Below are positions 34,926 to 47,200 of a DNA stretch of 64,000 bases, piece by piece (the first letter of the stretch is position 1; each line of letters starts with the position of its first letter). Under the pieces are notes generated by a model. The model saw only the letters and a list, made by a program, of their open reading frames with translations, ran no database searches and had not been told where the DNA came from. Position numbers and translations under genes: made by a program. Source of the DNA: Mesocentrotus franciscanus (lineage: Eukaryota; Echinodermata; Echinoidea; Camarodonta; Strongylocentrotidae); assembly GCA_037976565.1 (NCBI GenBank), contig CP137671.1, positions 18,481,910 to 18,545,909 on the forward strand, in the 5' to 3' direction.

Positions 34926-35799
34926 AAGAAAATAGGCCAACAATTAAGGCTATCTACCACCAAAATGCTACTTAAACGAATAGGTCTAGAATATGAAATG
35001 AATGAAGGTAAAAGAATAACACCATGGCTAATTAAATGAAATTCCATACTTATAGTACGATCGATCGCAAAGCTGACCCTCAAGGCTCAAGAATTATTGT
35101 AATATATATCCCAACCGGCCAGAAAACGGGCTCCGCGATTACATACACGTCAATGTAATGACTGTCACAATTCAATGGATGATCGACCAGCCTTTTGTAA
35201 TTACCTTAGGTTAACTTTTCGAAAGTCTTTGCGAGCGTGTTTAAACTCATCATTTTCGGATAATTTATGAGTCCTAACACATGAGCTTATATATAACACA
35301 GCAGGATATATATATATATATAGGCCTATATATTTTTTTTTGCAAACGCTTATAATTCAATTCAATTCAAATCAAATCAATCAAGGTTTATTAAAAACAT
35401 GAATGGCAGTCATAGACTGAATTGTACATGATTTCACAGTGCAGTTAAAATACAATGCAAGTATAAAATAACAACATGAGATCAGTAAAAATGGAATTAA
35501 ATATAATGTGTACAAGCATAATTTATATTTGCTAGGTAATATATACGGAATTTAAAATGACTGATTGCAAAGTACATGCAGGAATAAAATATTGAACGAT
35601 TTTAATTTATGATTATCAAAAAGACAAGAAATTCTTTATTTGGCAGTATATCAGTTTGAATTACATGTAATTTGTCCTCAAATCAAACGAAAACAGAAGC
35701 ATGATACAGTTTGACTTTTATAATATTACGTCCGTACGCGTATAGCCTGTAGGCCTATTTGATTGCGAAAATCAGCTGGTTTTGACCCTTTAATAGGTC

Positions 35800-35945
35800 T
35801 GAGCATGCGCAGTAGCTTTGTTTTGCCTTTTTTTTTTACAGGAATAATAGGTTGACCGACAATCCAATAGGCAATACATGTACAATACCTCGAACTGTCA
35901 AAGGTCGTATGCGTCTGAGAAATAAGCTTGTTTCAAAGAAATTTT
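35800..35945 (+). promoter_or_regulatory. Probable WDTC1 promoter and non-coding first exon
   Basis: GAGCATGCGCAG at 35811-35822 is a close match to the NRF1 consensus (on the complement, CTGCGCATGCTC). A CCAAT box lies at about 35871-35875. A consensus donor GTAAGT at 35946-35951 could join a 5' UTR exon to the acceptor CTTTGGCAG at 38219, giving a 2.3-kb first intron. NRF1-driven TATA-less promoters are common for housekeeping genes. The transcription start is not determined. Confidence 0.4.
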
Positions 35946-37031
35946 GTAAGTATTATGTGAGAAAGATTCTGTTTGTGTAGTGATAACGAATAAGAAATTG
36001 TACGCAAGTTCGATGTGCTGTTATTCTGTTTTTGGCAAGTTATTTACTGTCTTTGAGTGTGAGGCCGATCGCCGAGGGACTGAAGCTGGACTGGAGTTCG
36101 AGAGTGAGTGGCAAATGTACGTGTGTGGATACACAGCAGCTGACTTGATTGAGTGTAGACCCTAAATGCATATCGTGTAGACATGTTTAGTGTAGCCTGG
36201 CGCTGGCCTGGCGAGTCTTGTCTAGTCATTTAGTAGTGTACGTACTTTCTATGATGTCTGTCTTTGACGTAGACAGTCAGTAATAACCTTCTGGTATGGA
36301 GAATTCTTTAATAAACTGACGTTTGTCATCCTTCGATCCCCATAGGCATAGCTAGGCCATAGGGCCAAACACAGACAGTAACCATTGCAAAAGGTGGGGG
36401 ATGGAGGGAGATAAACTAGCTGATTTTCCAGCGAAAATCCAGCGAAAAATTTGCCCTCAGTTTTTCTTTACGACTTTAGACTGAACAGTTTCATTTAGAA
36501 ACAAATGATGATCGGAAAGAAAATGGATTTAATTTACATGTACTTTAAAGATTTAAAAAAATCATTGTAAAAATAAAATAAAGACTTAGATCTACTTTCA
36601 GCTAATCTGTCCATTTTCTTGAAGCTACTGGGCACCCGATGAGAATGGCAATCACACACAAACTGCATTGTGTAACCTCCCCTCACTAGTACATGTATGT
36701 TCTTAAGTTTAATACTGTATATATGCGTTCAGTAGAGCCATGCGTAGTTTCAGCGGAACTACTGTCAATATCAGAGACTGAAGCTTTCGGTCTATCTTTG
36801 ACGTTGACTTTACTGCACTTAGACACAATCCAGGGTAGCGGCTAGGTGATAATATGAAATATGATATTGATATCAACAAGCCTTAGTTGGCACCCATACC
36901 ACTGCGTGAAGAGTGATGTAAACAAAACCTAAAATGTGTTCATAGTCGTCCATTCCTTCACCTGATAAACCTATCAGTGCTTGCGACTGCTAGTGGACTC
37001 TTCTTTCTTCTCATACAAAGCACATTGAAAT

Positions 37032-37313
37032 CAGGGCTGTCAACTTTGGGAAACTGCTTCAAAGGAGATCGTATTGCTCGATGGGGGGGTTGAGTTTAGT
37101 GCTCACTACCCCTTGAGCACAAAAAAAGAGGTAAAATTGTTACCATGTTACCATTTGGTGGGAGGTTTTTTTTCATAAACCGGGAGATTCTACATGTACA
37201 TCGGGAGGAAGGGCGTGGTGGCGGGAGTCTCCCGCTACGAGCTGGTGGGATGGCGGGAGAATGAGCGTGGTGGCGTGAGACTCCCTCCAAATGTGGGAGG
37301 GTTGACAGCCCTG
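37032..37313. mobile_element. hAT-like MITE, TTGAAAT target duplication
   Basis: Starts CAGGGCTGTCAAC and ends GTTGACAGCCCTG. TTGAAAT directly abuts both ends (7 bp, 8 if one base is shared). The interior has inverted GGGAG and CTCCC words, for example CGGGAGATTC and GAGTCTCCCGC. It lies in the putative WDTC1 first intron. Confidence 0.75.
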
Positions 37314-38219
37314 TTGAAATCGGTCAAGAATTTAACCAAAAATGTGGAAATTTGTTAACGAGTGATAGCGCTTTGCGTACCTCCCACGTGTTCCTGGTGA
37401 TAAGAAGCTAACATGCATTATACATTACACAAATTCTGACCTCTCTCTCACGAGTTTGCGATGTTCGTTCTGCCACAAACGCAAATAAATGCTGTTTAGC
37501 CCAAAATGCCTGTTTTCGCTGTGCCAACTTGATACTTATTTTACAACAATAGCAATTTGTTTAGCTAGTGTACTAAGGCATGCGCACAGAGTTCGCTGAA
37601 TTAAGCGAACTCCCTGCACCCGCCTTCTAAAATGGGTGCAGGAATGGGTGATTACATGTATGATTGCAATTTATGTTTTGTTTAGATCACTCTTTTATTT
37701 ATTTTATTTATTTATTTTTTTTTTCCAGGCAAGATGATACAAAACATAGAAAACATCACAGGGTTGACAAAATGATTTAACATTAACAGTATGATATTTA
37801 GCACCAGCCAATGCCTGGGGATCACCTTGACGCAAGGGTATGGGTGCCAATTAATTCTAGGTGATATCAATATCATATTTCAGATTATCACCTAGCCCTT
37901 AAGGCTAGCTGTTTACTTAATACATGTACAAGTATGTTTCATCGAACATTAGTCTTTCCTGTGCTACCTCATGCTTCTCTCCTGTACTGTAATGTGTAAT
38001 TCTAAATTTACTGCCATGAAATTATAGGGCTCATAAAAAAATGTACCCCCTGGTATGCAATGTATGTCAATGTAATTGTTTTATTACAGCTGCTTTGAAT
38101 ATGTTTTAATTCACATTGTATGTAATGTTGTCTCCTGCAAGACCTGCATGTATGAATTTTCATTCATTGTTTCTAATTGTATAATTCATGAGTGAAATCA
38201 TTGACTCTTCCTTTGGCAG

Positions 38220-41200
38220 GGCTTATGGGTCAGATGGTGGAGTTCATGAGGTCACTGTAAAGGTCATCTTGATAAATCGCCATGGACACCAGGCCATCTA
38301 GTGTCTTGCACCATCTCAGGAGGAGAGAGGTTAGGGTAAGTGTTCGGAGCAGGTGCATTGTAAACACTCTTGGTGAAGTTGGTGTTTACACCAAGCTTTA
38401 ATTGCAACCTAAAATGAAGGCTCTACACTACAGCAGAGACAGCAAATGTGTTGTCAATGTGCCTTCCAATAAAACAGTTCCCCTCTAGTGCTAGTTACCT
38501 CACTGCCACTGCTCTCAGCCCTGCAACCAGTTCAAAGGAATCTAGACAAGGTAACTCACATATCCAAATTTTATGCATTAAAGGTTGCTCTTGATGACCA
38601 GAAAGCTTGCCCGAGGCTTGCCTGACATAGCACAAAGTAATGTATGCAGACTAGATTCCAAGTATTGTAGTTCATTCATTAATAACAGGTTAATTGAATA
38701 ATTTGTCACTAGTTCCCCAGGAAAGAAAGATCCATGAATATGAATGTATTAGTAAACCAGTCTATTGGAGAAAAGCATCCTCAGCAAAGAGCTTCGTCCT
38801 AGAGTTATGCCTCAGTCACATCTTTGCGTATTTGGCTTGCGTATTGCTGCGTATTTATGGCAAGCCGTTAACATTTATTCCTATTTCTTGATATCAAGAA
38901 ATCACATTTTTTATATCGAGAAATCGACTTCTTGATATCAAGAATTACCATTGCTTTACAACAGAAAATCATCTCTTGATATCAAGAATTCATTTCTTGA
39001 TATCAAGAAATAGGAATAAATGTAAACACGGCTTGCCATAAATATGCAGCAATACGCAAGCCAAATACGCAAAGGTGTGACTGAGGCATAACAGACCATT
39101 TTCGTAAAGTAACCAAATTTAATGCATACAACTTTGTGAAGTGCCTAAATACAAATGTTTCATTAACCTGTAATGAGTAGTTGTATTTCAAAAGTCAGAA
39201 TGCAAAATGCATATATATTATGTGTTGTTAGGTAGAGCAAGCCATAATGTATGTCCTACCTGGCAACAACTAATGTATGCAGTTCGCAGTTCGTATTCTG
39301 ACTATTGAAATACAATTATTCGTACCGGGTGAATTAAATAATTTGTAAAAAAAAAGATTCATGCATTAGATTTGGTTACATTACGAAAATGATCTATTGC
39401 AACCGATTGAAATTGTTATTTCATTCCCCTACAATAACTGAGTTGAAAACTCAATTCAACCCTTTGAAATCAATCCTTGATGGGCCTGATCCTTGACATA
39501 CTGTAGATAAGCTTTAAAACATGTTCATTACCTGAATAACACATAAGTTCAGAAACATTTTGCTCAGTTGCTTTGTGTCAGGATTCAGAGTTTGTACATG
39601 TTATACTCTAATGGGAGACAACAATTCTTACTTTTTAATAAATTTGAACTATGTATATTATATTCTGGGATGAATTATATTTAACTGCAAATTAAATTTG
39701 AAAAGGTACAGCATAAACCTTACTTCTCTTTGCAAGGGATTTAAATTAATTACTTTTTTCAGTTAAATAAGTTCAGTTGAGAGGATTAGAGTCATGAGCA
39801 TTTATTATTTTGTATATATTTGTTTGTTTGTGGTCAGGTGGTAGTGGGTTTAACCCCCCCCCCCTTCCTTCTCCCCATCTATCTCTCATCTATCTCTCAT
39901 ATTTCTAGTAATGATCTGTATTAATTATTTATTATTTAATTATCTATCATTCCTCTGTCTAGGACATATCTGTGAGGAAGTTTCAACAGATTCACCATGT
40001 AGATGAAACACTTATCAACAGACTGGGCTTGGAACATGAATTAGAGGTAGGAGCTCTTTGACTTCTAGATTATCTCATTGCCCTAGGCTTAATACAGGGA
40101 CCACCGGTTGCCATGGGTAATGGATTAAAGCAAAACAAGACGTTGGGAGGTTTTGAGGTAATATGTTGCATTGCAAGGGAAAAGGCCAATGAATTCTAAC
40201 CAGTACTAATAATAGTTGAACTGAGAAAGTATTTCAACTGTGTATGTAATCAATCTCTGATAAGGATAAATATGAGGGAGCTGTAAAACCCTTTACAGAA
40301 CATTTTGATAGTTCTTTGATGTAAAGCTCTCCTTTTTAGAAAACATATCTCATCAATTGATGCTCTTGCAAGGGTACACTTTGTGAAAGTTCTGACATAG
40401 TGTGTAATCGAGCTTGACTTTATTGTAATTAATGAACAAATAGTCTTATTATACAGTGTGAGTCAAAAAAAAGTTTACACATAGAAAATTGCTAATAATT
40501 TTTATAAATCATCTATGAACAGTAAATTATTATACATCCTATGAAAGAGTGTTTTATCCCAAATCATTTAGTATCATTTTTGTGTGGTATGTGTTCACGC
40601 TTGGATGAACAGGAGGCATTATTTGAGAGTGCAAAAATCGACTTGCGCCAAAGTTGCTTATGTGATGTTTGAATAAAACAATTGGAATTTGGGTATTAAT
40701 TCGGTCATTGCAGATCCAAATAACATCTCTAACAAAATTAATCATGCCACACATATCAAATATCAACTAACATTTGTGCGTGCACGCGCGCGTGTGTGTG
40801 TGTGACTTTGCTTCTGCAAAAAGCATATATGCAATGTATCTCATTTGATCCATTCAATTCATTCTCTCACTTTAATCCCAACATATGACATACTGTACAT
40901 GTAGGCATCACTTTGGCGCAAGTCAATTTTTGCACTCTCGCAAACAATGCCTCCTGTTCATCCAAGCGTGAACACATACCTCACAAAAATGATACCAAAT
41001 GATTTGGGATAAAACGCTCTTTCATAAGATGTATAATAATTTACTGTTCATAGATGATTTTTAAAATAATTAGCAATTTTCTAGGTGTAAACTTTTTTTT
41101 GACTCACACGGTATGTTATACTTCTTGTGTAAAAGCAGGACTGGCCCCTTAATTTTTTTTCTTCATTTTTCATATTTTATGTTTCAATTGTTTCAGGGTC

Positions 41201-44200
41201 ATAACGGGTGTGTGAACTGTTTGGAGTGGAATGAATCAGGATCGTAAGTATACCAGAACACATTAATTAACATGTTTATAAATGCTACAATGTACAGTCA
41301 ACCATGAATAAGTAAAATCAACTGGGATTTAAGGATGTGTACTTCCACTGATAATATTTTTTCTACCTATGCAAAAGTAACATTATTCTCAATTTATAAG
41401 CAGAAGTCGATTGTGCCTTTGTCTCTTGTTGTTTTCTTTCATTTGTAATGGGAATGTAACATTTCCGAGACGGATTGAAATTGCTCTAATGAGAATTACA
41501 TGTAAATTCATACCAAAAAGAGTTAAATCTGACAACTTCTCTTTTCATTGCTACTGCTACTCTTTGTTTATTTCCTGTTATCTCAATTTCCATGACATCC
41601 ATTGACAATGGTTACATTGAGCTTCTCTTGATATGATTAGGTTCCTTTGAACTTCATAACCGTCTAGCCTTTTTTCTTTTAAATTTCAGATTGTTAGGCA
41701 GCGGTTCGGATGATCTAACGGCCGTGATTTGGGATCCTCACAGGAGGAAAAAATTGACAACTATCCGTACTGGCCACCTTGGAAATATCTTCTCTCTTAA
41801 AGTAAGGAACACGCTTGTGTAATCTCATACCAAAGACAATTTTGGAGTAATCTTACTTTTTTACGTGTATTATAACTTTTTCTAAAGATATACACTGTAT
41901 ATGTGTGTGTGGTGTGTAATTGGGTTTTTAAAGATGTGTATTAATCAGATATGATTAATTTACGTCTGGGGACTGACCGTTAACACCACCATCCGAAAGA
42001 CGTGACTCAGTCTCAAACTGGGGTCTGCCTGAGTGAGTTTGTACATGTAGGTGAAGACAGAGAGCTGACCAAGTGAGCGTACCACTAGACCAACTCACAT
42101 CTCCTAAATATGGTTGTACATGTAAATTATCATAGCACACCAAACTGACTAAAGATACAGTGATAATTATGCCATTTAATGATTTACTGTTAATCATGAT
42201 GCTAAAAGCAATTTGTATAAATTTGGACTCAAATGGAAATGTGAGTACTGTGTTACTTTAATAGTCTTGTCTGATTTTAAAAACTTGTTTCTCTGAGTTA
42301 TTCCTCAGTTGTAAGCCCTGACATCACTTTTCATTGAAGGTAACGGTATGTAAATATTGAAATCAGGTACTGACAATTCCAAAAGTTATATTTTTCTTCC
42401 TATGATGCAGTGGAATCAAACACCAAATACATGTAATAGAAATGACTGATCATTGAAATATGATACAGTATTACTTTTATTGGTAGGGTTGAGGGCATCA
42501 GGTTTATCAGGCTTTAGTGGGGGTGTTCATTATTTGCATATCCATGTTCAGGCTATCTGTGTTTGTGGTTATCATGTTTTGCCATATTTAGCAATTTAGG
42601 GTTGTCTAAACCCGAGAATTTTATCTATAAAGCTGTCTAATCAACAAAATGGATTTTGAGTCTCTTTGGAAATGCAGTTTCCTGGAAACAGAATAAGTAT
42701 GACTTTTCAGCAAGGAAGTGTATTTCCACTCATTCTTCCACAGTTCTTGCCAAATTCCCAAGACGAGACCATAGCCACCGGGGCTGCCGACTGCAAAGTT
42801 CGAGTTCACAACGTGCCTAGGAGCGAGACTACACATGCCTTCAGCTGCCATGCCGGTCGTGTCAAAAGACTAGCGGTAGTGCCCAACCTCCCGTATATGT
42901 TCTGGAGTGCGGGAGAAGATGGGACGATAAGGTATGTTACTTTATTCATCAGGTATAATAAAAATTCAAAATTAGTAGAATTGATTATAATGTAGAAGAA
43001 TCAAATCTTAATGTGCCTTCGGCTGCCATGCTGGTCGGATTGAAAAGACTAGCAGTAGTACCAACCTCCCATATATGTTCTGGGGGGTGCTTCACAAAGA
43101 CTAAGATCGACTTTAAGTTAGACTTAACTATGGCAGGCCGTTCATGCCACTGTTTTCTCTCACCCATTTCTGGCATTGGTCTCTCAATGGATGTACCAAT
43201 CATGGTCACAAATCTACAGAATTTACATTGTTTGATAATTCATAATTGAAGGGGAAAATATTATCTAAAGATCATGTGAGAGCAACCAGTGGCATGAATG
43301 GCCTGCCATAGTTAGGTCCAACTTTAAGTCGATCTTAGTCTTTGTGAAACACCCCCCTGGAATGCAGGAGAAGATAGGATAATAATGTTTGTTTTTATTT
43401 TATACATTTTTTTTTTTTTTAAATGCTGTGTATGCTAAAATATTTGATGTACATGTAGAGAATAATGTATGATACAAATACCTGAGACTTGCTCTACTAC
43501 ATATCGTAACGTGATTTTATTTTCTCTTCTTGTTGTTGCTATATCCAGGCAGTTTGACCTGAGGTCCCCGCACCTGTGTAGTGATAGCTGTAACAATGTT
43601 CTCATCAATCTCAACTATTACACTGGCAAGCATGGGGAATGCAAGTGCCTCGCTATCAACCCTCACAGACCTGAGCAACTGGCAGGTAAGACAATATAAA
43701 TTCAATCCATTTAATTCGAAATGCCAATTTCGTAATGTAACCAAATTTATACTTAGGTGCCCCATTCAAATTATATCATTCACGTGTTATCAATAATTGT
43801 ATTTCAATAGTCAGAATGCAAATTTCATATATGACGTGTTGTTAGGTAGGGCAAGCCATGATGTTTGTCCTACAGATGTGAATTAACAATTAACAAGCTA
43901 GCATACACGCTGTGCGTAACAATGAAAAATCTATGTCACAAAAGAATATATTAACGAACCAGACAGAACCAGTTTGAACATGTCTGCATAGCCAGACAGG
44001 CAGAGTAGAAAAATACCACGTAAGGGAAATTAGGACTCCCTAGTAGCCATTTTGAAAATGGGAAAGCAATACATATTAAACATATACAAATCAATGCATA
44101 ACACTGGTAAAACATCATTACACATGCCAAAATAAGATACAATTTGAACAGAAATTACAATTCGTGACATTTGGTCACTACGTGGTCTTTATAGACGGGG

Positions 44201-47200
44201 TCTTTGTGAACAGGAAATGCTACAAAACAAAAAGTGTGATCCTCATTGACATGTTTTCTTTCTAAACAGGTTTTCGCTCAGAAGCAGATTTGTCTGTATA
44301 ATATTTCCCCACTGTTTGATCTCTGTTCTCTACTAGTCGGTGCTAGTGATCCATTCATCAGGCTGTATGACATTCGCATGTTGAACCCTCATGCTGTTCA
44401 TTTCTCAAGAGATGAGGTTCTGAGGTCGGCATGGAGGACCCCCGCCCCTGAACCCGACGACCATGGTGAAGTGCCAAGGGGATGTGTGCAATATTTCATA
44501 GCAGGTGAGAAGGTTTAGGGTTCAATACTAAAGTGGCGTAGAACTTATGCAGAAAGCAAATGGAATCGTTGATACATTTTCTAGGCCTCAATGTACCACT
44601 TAGCACAGAAATTACCATGTACACAAATAGTATAAATGGAACATGCCACAACATACAGATGTACATATAGGCTTTTGATGCATGTAGTTATTTGCTCATT
44701 AATTTACATATGCTGTTTTAAAAAAAAAAATTGTGCAAAGCAATGTAGACTCAAAATTTATAAAATATTCATAAAATATTAAAATATTCAGTGAATATTA
44801 AAGCCATAGATGTAGTTTATTTCATCTAACGACGATGGAAAACGTCATAAAAACCAACAACAACAACAACAACAACATGTACATGTACTCTAGCTAGTTA
44901 TGTTTGCTTTCCAAGATAGTGAAACACATATGTATTGCACCAATCGCATGTATGTCAGCTATCACTTTTTATGTTTTGCAGGACATTTACCTGTCAAAGA
45001 AGAAGAGAGGGGGAGGAGATATCGGTCACTGGTGGCAACGTATGTGACCTTTGGCCCTACAGGTCATGAACTTTTAGCAAACCTTGGAGGAGAACAAGTT
45101 TACCTGTTCGATGTCAACAATAGGCAGAAGCCCAGACTCTACAATGTTGGCGACTACCATCCTCCAAGCTCCAATGGATATTGTACAAATGGCGTTTGTA
45201 AAGGTATGCTTTTCTAGTTCTGATTTTTTAAAAGTTTATTTATTTATATAGCATATTAATTAGAAGATATAGTTTAAAGAAGTTGTTGCCTTGTTTTATG
45301 GTAATTTTTTTTTTTAGTGCATCTTTATTTGTAGATTTTTAGGAGGCCCCATATTTTTTTATTTTTTTATTTTTTTTTATACCTCGCAACTTTCCTTATG
45401 AGAGTTTCCAAATGAATCCCTGAATACCTACCATCGGTGTAGTTGCTGGGGCTTTATTGACTGAGTTGGGTAGTGGTATTTGTCCAGAGGGTCATTTACC
45501 CAGGGGTACATGTATGTATTACTAGGTGGGTATCCGTTCAGAAAATAGTTGTCCTAGAATCCAATGTCATAACATTTCAGAAGAATTTGTAAGATTACTT
45601 GAGTAATTAATTTGTCACAGAAGTTTTCATAACATTCAAGAGTAGTGTGATGATCTCCACGAGCTTGTGGCAGATAGATTAATGTTTCGCCAATGTTGTT
45701 AGTGCCGTGACAGGGATTTGATGATTATCGATATACAGATATTGCTTAGTATTATTATTGTCTTCATGTCAATTCTTAAATTGAACAGAAGTCCAGCAAC
45801 ACATAGGTGAAGCATTATCATCGAACGGATCATCGGTAGATCCAGCTAATGGAATTAATGGTCTCTTCCAGCCAACCAATGGCATAAAGAAGGAGGATTC
45901 AGCAGCAAGGGCGGGCTACTCGCATCACAGCGAGAGGCATCAATCTAGGTCACATGCCGCCTCAAGCAGAAGAAAAGGGTGAGGGATGGTGAAGAGAAAT
46001 AGGATGATGAAATGGATGGAGATGATAATAATGATACTGATAAGGATGTTGGTGTCGAGGATGATGATGATGATGGTGATGATGGTGGTGATGGTAAAAT
46101 GATGATTGTGATGATAATGGTGATGATAATGGTAATGGTGAGACAATGATTGTGATGATGATGATAATAATGATACTGATGAGGATGTTGGTGTCAAGGA
46201 TGATGATGATGATGGTGATGATGGTGGTGTCAAGGATGATGATGATGATGGTGATGATGGTGGTGATGGTGAAATGATGATTGTGATGATAATGGTGATG
46301 ATAAGGGTAAGCGAGAGGCATCAATCTAGGTCACATGCCGCCTCAAGCAGATGAAAAGGGTGAGGGATGGTGAAGAGAAATAGGATGATGAAATGGATGG
46401 AGATGATAATAATGATACTGATAAGGATGTTGGTGTCGAGGATGATGATGATGATGGTGATGATGGTGGTGATGGTGAAATGATGATTGTGATGATAATG
46501 GTGATGATAATGGTAATGGTGAGACAATGATTGTGATGATGATGATAATAATGATACTGATGATGATGTTGGTGTCAAGGATGATGATGATGGTGATGAT
46601 GGTGGTGTCAAGGATGATGATGATGATTATGGTGATGATGGTGGTGATGGTGAAATGATGATTGTGATGATAATGGTGATGATAATGGTAATGGTGAGAC
46701 AATGATTGTGATGATGATGATAATAATGATACTGATGAGGATGTTGGTGTCAAGGATGATGATGATGATGATGGTGATGATGGTGGTGTTGGTGAAATGA
46801 TGATTGTGATGATAATGGTGTTGATGGTGGTAATGGTGAGACGATGATTGTGATGAAAATGGTGATGGTAATGATGATGATAATAATGATACTGATGAGG
46901 ATGTTGGTGTCAAGGATGATGATGATGGTGATGATGGTGGTGTTGGTGAAATGATGATTGTGATGATAATGGTGATGGTGAAATGATGATTGTGATGATA
47001 ATGGTGATGGTAATGGTAATGGTGAGACAATGATTGTGATGATGATAATAATGATACTGATGAGGATGTTGGTGTCAAGGATGATGATGATGGTGATGAT
47101 GGTGGTGTTGGTGAAATGATGATTGTGATGATAATGGTGATGGTGAAATGATGATTGTGATGATAATGGTGATGGTAATGGTAATGGTGAGACAATGATT

